A DNA stretch of 7,057 nt. It comes from an uncultured bacterium. Its GTDB lineage: Bacteria > Patescibacteriota > Saccharimonadia > Saccharimonadales > Saccharimonadaceae. Each line of letters begins with the position of its first letter. Within the stretch, counting starts at the first letter, position 1. The position numbers and the translations under genes were made by a program. Below the pieces are notes generated by a model that was not told where the DNA came from, did no database searches, and worked only from the letters and a program-made list of their open reading frames with translations. Shown one piece after another: positions 1 to 4,172 of this stretch. The stretch lies in NCBI GenBank assembly GCA_900556165.1, contig USNP01000029.1:1-7057 (forward strand). The letters are read 5' to 3'.

Positions 1-123
1 CGTTCCTACTTAAAAATTTTAAAAGTTTCAAGAACTATCGCCGACCTTGATTCTTCGAAAGATATAAAACCAAACCACATTAGTGAATCTCTCCAATATA
101 GGCAGAAAAATGATTTTCAATAA
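1..123 (+). CDS. comM: ComM/YifB-family Mg-chelatase-like AAA+ ATPase, C-terminal fragment
   Basis: Frame 1 is open from the window edge to a TAA at 121-123 and gives 40 residues. They include RSYLKILKVSRTIADLDSSK followed by IKPNHISESLQYRQ, which is the conserved C-terminal helical end of the ComM/YifB (Mg chelatase-like) family: an 'aRaydriLKvaRTIADL...I...Hi.EAiqYR' pattern. In naturally competent bacteria ComM is a hexameric helicase that promotes branch migration during integration of transforming DNA. Its role elsewhere is less clear. The ATPase core lies outside the window, so Walker motifs cannot be checked. The gene ends six bases before the infC -35 element and has no obvious hairpin terminator after it, so some readthrough into infC is possible. 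The family assignment rests on this short tail only. Confidence 0.8.
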   Translation, partial: RSYLKILKVSRTIADLDSSKDIKPNHISESLQYRQKNDFQ

Positions 124-128
124 ATAAC

Positions 129-157
129 TTGATTTATTTAGAAAAATTTGGTAAAAT
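129..157 (+). promoter_or_regulatory. Promoter of infC-rpmI-rplT
   Basis: TTGATT at 129-134 and TAAAAT at 152-157 are separated by exactly 17 bases, and TGG just before the -10 makes it an extended -10 (TGnTAAAAT). The predicted start near 164 leaves a leader of only about 42 nt before the infC start. That leaves no room for the long L20-binding leader known upstream of infC in Bacillus. Confidence 0.7.
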
Positions 158-205
158 AATATTCGAGTAAATTGCTGAAAAATAGCAACTCGAAAGGAAG
201 GAAAT

Positions 206-712
206 ATTAGCAAAAAAATTCGAATCAACGAAGAAATTCGCGCTCGCGAAGTTCGAGTTATTGGCCAAAGCGGTGAACAGCTTGGAATAATGAGCTCAAA
301 AGAAGCTTTTAAGCTTTCTCAAGATGCCGGATTAGACCTTGTCGAAATTTCACCAAATGCTGAACCGCCTGTTGTAAAAATCATCGATTGGGGTAAATTT
401 CAATATCAAAAGATGAAAGAACAGCAGAAAAATAAGCGAAAAGCCAAACAAGTAGAACTAAAACAGATGCGTTTTGGACTTAAAATTGGTTCTGGAGATC
501 TTGAAATAAAACTTCGAAAAGTTAAAAAATTTCTTGAAGCCGGAAATAAAGTTAAGATTCAAATAGTTTTTAAGGGTCGCGAAATGGCTCACAAAGAAAT
601 TGGTTTCGAAATGGCTAATAAGATTATTTCCCTTCTTGAGGATTATGCTATCGTCGAACAGCAACCTCAGATGGCTGGCCGCAATCTGAGTTTAGTAGTA
701 AGGAGTAAATAA
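206..712 (+). CDS. infC: Translation initiation factor IF-3, ATT start
   Basis: IF-3 binds the 30S subunit, prevents premature 50S joining and checks start-codon and initiator-tRNA pairing. From the ATT at 206-208 the product is 168 aa, normal for the family. It opens with (M)SKKIRINEEIRAREVRVI, the canonical IF-3 N-terminus. The N-domain is followed by a Lys-rich linker (about residues 70-85) and a C-domain with the family signature GREMAHKEIG (about 125-134). The first ATG, at 290, would remove 28 residues of conserved N-domain. The ATT has a strong Shine-Dalgarno AGGAAGG (195-201) four bases upstream, and an in-frame TGA at 176-178 limits the ORF. AUU starts are well known for infC in enterobacteria and bacilli and allow IF-3 to repress its own translation; autoregulation here is inferred from that. 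The TAA overlaps the rpmI ATG by one base (TAATG). Confidence 0.95.
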   Translation: MSKKIRINEEIRAREVRVIGQSGEQLGIMSSKEAFKLSQDAGLDLVEISPNAEPPVVKIIDWGKFQYQKMKEQQKNKRKAKQVELKQMRFGLKIGSGDLEIKLRKVKKFLEAGNKVKIQIVFKGREMAHKEIGFEMANKIISLLEDYAIVEQQPQMAGRNLSLVVRSK

Positions 713-909
713 TGCCTAAAATGAAAACACATAAAGGCACAGCTAAGCGAATGAAGCTTACTGGAAGCGGCAAAGTAGTACGCCGTCGAGCCTTTAAGAA
801 CCACATGCTTTCAAAGAAAAGCAAGAGTCGAAAACGACGAATCAACACCACTGCAACCGTAGAAGGTGCAATGGCTAAAAATATTAAACGAGCATTGGGA
901 GTAAAATAA
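712..909 (+). CDS. rpmI: Large-subunit ribosomal protein bL35
   Basis: This 65-aa, very basic protein starts MPKMKTHKGTAKRMKLTGSGKV, runs through the K/R-rich bL35 core (RRRAFKNHML, SKSRKRR) and ends in an RALGVK tail. Family length is 60-66 aa, so it is complete. bL35 is an assembly protein of the 50S subunit. The ATG overlaps the infC stop by one base, and AAGGAG at 699-704 inside the infC end is its Shine-Dalgarno, so it is probably translationally coupled to infC. Six of its eight arginines are CGA codons, unusual for a highly expressed gene. infC-rpmI-rplT is one of the most conserved bacterial operons. Confidence 0.97.
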   Translation: MPKMKTHKGTAKRMKLTGSGKVVRRRAFKNHMLSKKSKSRKRRINTTATVEGAMAKNIKRALGVK

Positions 910-910
910 T

Positions 911-1252
911 ATGCGAGTAAAACGAGGTGTAACAGCACGAGCAAAGCATAAGAAAATCCTAAAAGCAGCTAAAGGAATGCAACATGCACGAACACGTTCA
1001 TACCGTTTAGCTAAACAAGGTGTAATTCGCTCATTGCAATATGCATACCGCGACCGCCGAAACCGCAAACGCGATCTTCGAGCTCTTTGGATTACTCGAA
1101 TCAATATCGCTGCACGTGAAAACGGAACAACTTATGGTAAACTTATCGCTGGACTAAAAGCTAAAAATATTGAGTTAGACCGAAAGATTCTTGCAGAATT
1201 AGCAGTTAGAGAGCCAAAAGCTTTTGCTAAAATTGCTGAATCGGTAAAATAA
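911..1252 (+). CDS. rplT: Large-subunit ribosomal protein bL20
   Basis: bL20 binds 23S rRNA domain I/II early in 50S assembly, and in E. coli and Bacillus also represses its own operon by binding mRNA. The 113-aa product has the family landmarks: VKRGVTARAKHKKILKAAKG (residues 3-22), QYAYRDRRNRKRDLRALWI (about 43-61), RINIAARENG and ELDRKILAELA. The usual aromatic/glycine patch after KAAKG (YYGAR or FRGAR in many bacteria) reads MQHARTR here, and the protein starts MRVKRG, without the alanine often found at position 2. The start is one base after the rpmI TAA, with GGGAG at 897-901 as Shine-Dalgarno. I find no structured L20 target in the short operon leader. If autoregulation exists it would have to use another site, such as the infC-rpmI junction as in E. 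coli. Confidence 0.97.
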   Translation: MRVKRGVTARAKHKKILKAAKGMQHARTRSYRLAKQGVIRSLQYAYRDRRNRKRDLRALWITRINIAARENGTTYGKLIAGLKAKNIELDRKILAELAVREPKAFAKIAESVK

Positions 1253-1266
1253 TTTTCAAAAATAAT

Positions 1267-1300
1267 AAAAAGCACACTTTCAAAAGGAGTGTGTTTTTTA
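1267..1300 (+). terminator. Terminator of infC-rpmI-rplT, probably bidirectional
   Basis: The hairpin CACACTTT (1273-1280) / GGAGTGTG (1286-1293) has a CAAAA loop, eight pairs including two G-U, and is followed by six T (1294-1299). An A-tract at 1267-1271 precedes the stem. The minus-strand copy is therefore also hairpin plus U-tract and can stop rnpB transcription arriving from the right, whose mature 3' end is about 15 bases away. Confidence 0.85.
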
Positions 1301-1311
1301 TTATTCTCATT

Positions 1312-1636
1312 AAAAGCCTGTCTGTAAGCCGGGTTCTGTCGTGGGTAATCATCTATCTAGTTTAAAGATTACTCTTTAAATCGAGCGGTTATCGAATTAT
1401 GGCGAGCAACCATTTTTTATAATTCTCCTTGCAGTAGACAGGGTTTACCTCTTGCTTCGCGTCACCACGAGCAACTGTGAGCTCTTACCTCACTCCTTTC
1501 ACCCTTACCTTTTCAGGCGGTATCGTTTCTGTGGCACTTTCCCTAAGGTTTCCCTCGGTTGTCGTTAACAACTGTCTTGCTCTATACTGCCCGGACTTTC
1601 CTCTAGCTTTTCAGCTAGCGATTACCTAACAAGCTT
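1312..1636 (-). ncRNA. rnpB: RNase P RNA, bacterial type A-like
   Basis: This is the catalytic RNA that trims 5' leaders from pre-tRNAs. On the minus strand the 5' universal block GAGGAAAGTCCGGGC (1589-1603) and the 3' block ACAGAACCCGGCTTAC (1324-1339) are both intact and form P4. GAGGGAAACC, GGTAAGAGCTCAC (P10/P11 region) and GCGAAGCAAGAGGTAAACCC are also recognisable. P1 pairs AAGCUUGU at the 5' end with ACAGGCUU at the 3' end (eight pairs with one G-U), which fixes the ends near 1636 and 1314. The length of about 325 nt is at the compact end for type A. A P15-like stem (1394-1400 with 1419-1425) has a loop containing GGUU, consistent with recognition of a tRNA 3' CCA; the tRNA gene in this window does encode CCA. 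The exact 3' end is uncertain by a few bases. Confidence 0.96.
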
Positions 1637-1641
1637 TTTCT

Positions 1642-1670
1642 ATTATAGCAAATTTTACTCGAAATAAAAA
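1642..1670 (-). promoter_or_regulatory. rnpB promoter
   Basis: On the minus strand a consensus TATAAT (1642-1647) is preceded by TGC, making an extended -10. It lies six to seven bases before the P1-defined 5' end of rnpB. The -35 position (1665-1670) reads TTTTTA, a poor hexamer made of the U-tract that terminates the upstream 6S-like RNA. The extended -10 probably compensates for it. Confidence 0.75.
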
Positions 1671-1807
1671 GCCCTGTTGGTTTTGATATTTTTCCCGCAT
1701 AAAATTATACGGTGGATATCTCCGCAATCTGCTACCACGATAGCAAATCATCGTTTGGAGCTCCTTATCAATGATTATTCAGGAAAAAATCATACGCCAA
1801 CAGGGCT
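1665..1807 (-). ncRNA. ssrS: 6S-like regulatory RNA (candidate)
   Basis: No protein fits here, but the minus strand encodes a discrete RNA of about 143 nt that folds into one long interrupted rod. The parts are as follows.
- Closing stem: 10-11 pairs, 1797-1807 with 1670-1680.
- Second stem: 1782-1792 with 1684-1695, perfect apart from one bulged U.
- Large internal bubble: the 3' strand can form its own small hairpin (1695-1712).
- Apical arm: CUCC/GGAG (1757-1760 with 1720-1723) below a nine-pair hairpin (1740-1748 with 1727-1735, loop CGUG).
This long stem, central bubble with a 3'-side hairpin, and apical arm is the architecture of 6S RNA, which mimics an open promoter and sequesters sigma-70 RNA polymerase. 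The closing stem is followed by a U-run and can act as terminator. The identity is inferred from structure only; no sequence-level match was tested. SRP RNA and tmRNA were considered and do not fit. Confidence 0.6.
1666..1680 (-). terminator. Terminator formed by the closing stem of the 6S-like RNA
   Basis: The 3' strand of the closing stem, CCAACAGGGC (1671-1680), pairs with GCCCUGUUGG (1797-1806) and is followed directly by UUUUU (1666-1670) and further U-rich sequence. The RNA's outer helix would thus serve as its own intrinsic terminator. Confidence 0.55.
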
Positions 1808-1813
1808 AATTTA

Positions 1814-1842
1814 ATTATATCAATTTTTAAAATAAAAATCCA
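1814..1842 (-). promoter_or_regulatory. Promoter of the 6S-like RNA
   Basis: On the minus strand a consensus TATAAT (1814-1819) is preceded by TGA (extended -10). TGGATT stands at 1837-1842, 17 bases upstream. The predicted start, seven bases downstream at A1807, is exactly the first base of the closing stem. This agreement supports an independent transcription unit rather than a tail of the M50 gene. Confidence 0.75.
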
Positions 1843-1855
1843 GTATTTTCGAATA

Positions 1856-2488
1856 TTATAATCCAAAAATTCGCAAGAATGCTGCAAAAAATTCTAAAAT
1901 CAAACTCATCGAAAAACTAATATAATTTGAAATCACTGTTGAAAAAACAAACATTAATGCCAGAATGAATATTGATCCATATGATTCTATTTTATCAAAG
2001 AAGTCTTGAACAAAATCCGGTGCTAACGGGTATAAAATCCTTGAACCATCCAATGGTGGTATTGGAATTAGATTAAAAATTGCTAAACTCAAATTAATAA
2101 GTGTAAATCTATATAAAATTACGCCAATCTCACTACTTGACAGATTTAATGCGTGTGCAACCGTGAAAGCACCTAAACCTAAAACGAAATTAGAAATAGG
2201 TCCAGCCATCGCAACAAGCACCATTCCCCATTTACCTCCCTTTAATTCGTTAGAATCAACTGGAACAGGTTTTGCGCCACCGATTACTGGAAGATTCGAC
2301 AAAACACAAAGGATCGGTAGAATAATGCTGATATACGGATCCAAATGTGCAAAAGGGTTTAACGTTAACCGCCCCTCATCCTTTGCTGTACGATCACCTA
2401 ACAAGTATGCAACAAATCCGTGAGAAAATTCGTGGATAATCATTGCGATCAATATTGATATTATAGATAAAAATATTCCAAAAACCAT
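1856..2488 (-). CDS. Site-2-type M50 zinc metalloprotease, membrane
   Basis: This 210-aa integral membrane protein belongs to the compact site-2 protease family without PDZ or CBS domains (S2P-M50-like). The zinc motif HEFSH lies at residues 19-23 in the first membrane helix. The third ligand is probably Asp147 in NLIPIPPLDGSRIL (139-152). Other family landmarks are NPFAHLDP (44-51) and AGPISN (95-100). Four to six hydrophobic segments are visible, the last near the C-terminus. Such enzymes cleave substrates within the membrane; its substrate is unknown. I start it at the ATG 2486-2488. A longer in-frame reading from GTG (2504-2506) would run through a consensus TATAAT (2495-2500) that ends six bases before the ATG, so the mRNA is probably leaderless. 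The gene is monocistronic and lies upstream of the 6S-like RNA. Confidence 0.92.
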   Translation of the reverse strand: MVFGIFLSIISILIAMIIHEFSHGFVAYLLGDRTAKDEGRLTLNPFAHLDPYISIILPILCVLSNLPVIGGAKPVPVDSNELKGGKWGMVLVAMAGPISNFVLGLGAFTVAHALNLSSSEIGVILYRFTLINLSLAIFNLIPIPPLDGSRILYPLAPDFVQDFFDKIESYGSIFILALMFVFSTVISNYISFSMSLILEFFAAFLRIFGL

Positions 2489-2494
2489 ACATCT

Positions 2495-2523
2495 ATTATA
2501 CACCACTTGACGTTTTTTTAAAA
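2495..2523 (-). promoter_or_regulatory. Leaderless promoter of the M50 protease
   Basis: On the minus strand TATAAT sits at 2495-2500 and the ATG begins at 2488, seven bases past the -10 end, so +1 and the start codon should coincide. The -35 position (2518-2523) reads TTTTAA, a weak match. There is no Shine-Dalgarno. The site interleaves with the rpmB promoter on the other strand. Confidence 0.65.
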
Positions 2524-2535
2524 ATACGATATAAT
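2507..2535 (+). promoter_or_regulatory. rpmB promoter
   Basis: TTGACG (2507-2512), a 17-base spacer and TATAAT (2530-2535) form the closest match to the sigma-70 consensus in the window. Transcription should begin near 2542, giving a leader of about 31 nt before the rpmB ATG. Confidence 0.85.
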
Positions 2536-2572
2536 GGAACAGATTGTAAATATTAAAGTAAAGAGAGTTAAA

Positions 2573-2761
2573 ATGGCAGTATGTGATTTAACAGGAAAAG
2601 GAAAGCAACACGGAAATAACGTTAGCTTTTCATTGCGACGCACAAAACGAACTTTTAAACCAAACATTCAGAAGAAAACCGTTATTATCGACGGCAAAAA
2701 GGTTCGCCTAAATTTGAGCACAGCAGCTATCCGAACATTGAAGAAAAAAGGTATTTTATAA
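2573..2761 (+). CDS. rpmB: Large-subunit ribosomal protein bL28
   Basis: This 62-aa protein of the 50S subunit begins MAVCDLTGKGKQHGNNVSFS, the typical bL28 opening (C-D-x-TGK...GNNVS.S...TKR). It continues with RRTKRTFKPNIQKK and ends in a C-terminal LSTAAIRTLKKKGIL helix. Family length is 60-80 aa, so it is complete. An in-frame ATG at 2534 would add 13 residues but lies inside the -10 box, upstream of any plausible transcript start. The ATG at 2573 has AAGAGAG (2561-2567) five bases upstream and matches the family N-terminus. In many bacteria rpmB is paired with rpmG; here it stands alone, divergent from the M50 protease, with its own strong promoter and terminator. Confidence 0.96.
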   Translation: MAVCDLTGKGKQHGNNVSFSLRRTKRTFKPNIQKKTVIIDGKKVRLNLSTAAIRTLKKKGIL

Positions 2762-2776
2762 TATTTTCTTCGAACG

Positions 2777-2804
2777 AAAAATCCCACATTTTTGTGGGAT
2801 TTTT
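2777..2804 (+). terminator. Terminator of rpmB
   Basis: AAAAATCCCACA (2777-2788) pairs perfectly with TGTGGGATTTTT (2793-2804) around a TTTT loop, 16 bases after the rpmB stop. The A/T flanks make it symmetrical, so it could also act on the minus strand as a backup for the thrS-miaA cluster. Confidence 0.9.
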
Positions 2805-2811
2805 CATATAT

Positions 2812-2838
2812 AAAAAGAGCCTATTTCTAAGCTCTTTT
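2812..2838 (-). terminator. Terminator of the thrS-miaA-wHTH-MBL cluster
   Basis: On the minus strand AAAGAGC (2831-2837) pairs with GCTCTTT (2814-2820) around a 10-base loop and runs into TTTTATA. It starts five bases after the MBL-protein stop and stands back to back with the rpmB terminator. Confidence 0.75.
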
Positions 2839-2842
2839 GGTT

Positions 2843-3481
2843 TTATTTAGATCTCTCAATTTTTACAAGTGTCATTTTTTCTGGCAAACTTGCAATCGAC
2901 TTAACTTTATACTTAACTGTTGTTTCAACTTCAACTCCAAGCTCTTTTTCGAAAAGAGAAAAATCAGACTGTGAAACTGCATATTTAATTCCATCATCAG
3001 AATAATGAATAGGAATAATAACTTTCGCATCAGATCGCCTTGCAATATTCGCCGCAGAAGTTGCATCCAGAGTGTATCCACCTCCACCAATTGGCAAAAT
3101 CAAAATATCCAAAATCCCCAAATTCTCAAGTTGATCATCAGATAGATTATGATCAATGTTCCCAAGAAGTCCAATTCTAACACCAGCAACTTCAATACTA
3201 TAAATTACAGATTTTTTGCCGTCCTTTTCGTCATCAATATGGCGCTGTTCCTGAAATCCGTTAATTATAAAATCGGAAACCTCATAACTACCCGGATAAC
3301 TTATAGAAAGCTTAAAATCATCACTATATGTCGCAAACCTATCTTCCGTAGCAAGTTCAACTCCATCTTTCAAAACTAAATCTTTCTCGCCAAAAATAGA
3401 TTGTTTCGGATCGGTTATTAGTGAAATTTTCTTTGTAGAAATTACAACAGTATTCGCACCCTTATATTCAATATCAAACAT
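2843..3481 (-). CDS. MBL-fold protein, COG2220 (UlaG-like) group
   Basis: This 212-aa protein resembles the short metallo-beta-lactamase-fold proteins of the COG2220/UlaG-like group found in CPR bacteria and archaea. Recognisable blocks are YPGSYEVSDFIINGF (62-76, family GPGEYE...GI), VIYSIEVAGVRIGLLGNIDH (92-111), LGILDILILPIGGGGYTLDA (121-140, the 'DvLlvPvGGg.tlda' block) and AKVIIPIHYSDDG (152-164). His111 and His159 remain, but the canonical HxHxDH zinc motif expected in the first half is absent, so hydrolase activity is doubtful. No signal peptide is seen; it is probably cytoplasmic. The ATG has GGAGG (3486-3490) four bases upstream and lies 20 bases after the stop of the winged-helix gene, so the two are probably co-transcribed. 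Function is unknown. Confidence 0.8.
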   Translation of the reverse strand: MFDIEYKGANTVVISTKKISLITDPKQSIFGEKDLVLKDGVELATEDRFATYSDDFKLSISYPGSYEVSDFIINGFQEQRHIDDEKDGKKSVIYSIEVAGVRIGLLGNIDHNLSDDQLENLGILDILILPIGGGGYTLDATSAANIARRSDAKVIIPIHYSDDGIKYAVSQSDFSLFEKELGVEVETTVKYKVKSIASLPEKMTLVKIERSK

Positions 3482-3501
3482 TTTTCCTCCAGTTATAAGA
3501 A

Positions 3502-4116
3502 TTATAATTTTTTGAGAAGATCTTCTTTATCGAAAATTACCTTATGACTACTCTCAAATAAACCTTTTATAAATGTATCCTGTGTAGTGTAACGGTAATA
3601 GAAATCTTCCATCGATAAAATCATATAGTTAAGCTCACGACCCTCTTTATTCTCAATTTTTGAAGCCCATTCTGATAACTTATGTCCATAATTATCCCCA
3701 ACCAATAACATATCTATATTAGATTTAGGATCATCAGCAAGAACCCCAAAAAGAACTAATAATTCAACTTCATTTTGTATATATGACAGCTCGGACTGCC
3801 ACTTATCTATATCTGATATTTTTTTATCAATAGAAATATCATCCCCTATTTTTACACCAGCAAAAATCACTCTAAGAGGTAGGTAATACTTAAATCTTTG
3901 ATTGGCTTGATAGTATATTTTTCTATCTTCTGTTGAACTTTTTACAACACCAACACTTTCGAGATTGGTCAACTCTCTTCGAACAGAATTAACCTGCTCA
4001 TCGATTATCCTCGATATTTCACGAACATAAAATTTCTGATCCGGACTATTGAAAAATAGGTTCAAAAGTTTAACCCTTGTTTTCGATCCGAATAGTGCAT
4101 TTATACTCTGTTCCAT
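3502..4116 (-). CDS. Winged-helix DNA-binding protein with degenerate nucleotidyltransferase-like domain
   Basis: Residues about 8-85 of this 204-aa protein form a winged helix-turn-helix: FGSKTRVKLLNLFF opens it, YVREISRIIDEQVNSVRREL is the recognition-helix region, and LESVGVVKS...RKIYYQ forms the wing. Residues about 115-150 resemble an MNT-type nucleotidyltransferase core (VLFGVLADDPKSNIDMLLVGD). The catalytic GS is GV and the DxD is NxD, so it is probably inactive and may sense a ligand or partner. This architecture is common in CPR genomes and is usually annotated only as an HTH protein. It is probably a transcription factor; its target is unknown and could be its own promoter. The ATG at 4114-4116 is seven bases past a TAAAAT -10 with no Shine-Dalgarno, suggesting leaderless transcription in addition to readthrough from miaA, 56 bases upstream. 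Confidence 0.82.
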   Translation of the reverse strand: MEQSINALFGSKTRVKLLNLFFNSPDQKFYVREISRIIDEQVNSVRRELTNLESVGVVKSSTEDRKIYYQANQRFKYYLPLRVIFAGVKIGDDISIDKKISDIDKWQSELSYIQNEVELLVLFGVLADDPKSNIDMLLVGDNYGHKLSEWASKIENKEGRELNYMILSMEDFYYRYTTQDTFIKGLFESSHKVIFDKEDLLKKL

Positions 4117-4122
4117 AGCTAT

Positions 4123-4151
4123 ATTTTATCATATTTTTTTAAAAACAACCA
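4123..4151 (-). promoter_or_regulatory. Internal, leaderless promoter of the wHTH-MBL pair
   Basis: On the minus strand an extended -10, TGATAAAAT (4123-4131), ends six bases before the ATG. The -35 position reads TGGTTG (4146-4151) at 17-base spacing, a moderate match. No Shine-Dalgarno precedes the ATG. The -10 to ATG distance is the same as for the M50 gene. Confidence 0.6.
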
Positions 4152-4172
4152 TACCTTTTATAACTTTTTTAT

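Noticed and set aside
28..228. Minus-strand 66-codon frame across the comM end and infC promoter
   Set aside because: It is Phe/Ile-rich because it is the complement of A-rich sequence, and it overlaps the comM tail, the infC promoter and the infC start.
648..1104. Minus-strand frames opposite rpmI and rplT
   Set aside because: Arg/Cys/Phe-rich complements of basic ribosomal protein genes; no family resemblance.
1665..1807. SRP 4.5S RNA or tmRNA as the identity of the RNA upstream of rnpB
   Set aside because: The apical loop is CGUG rather than the GGAA tetraloop with the conserved asymmetric SRP loop. There is no tRNA-like end or tag-peptide frame as in tmRNA.
2163..2423. Plus-strand 86-codon frame inside the M50 gene
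   Set aside because: Antisense to the conserved zinc-protease core (NPFAHLDP to AGPISN); no independent coding signs.
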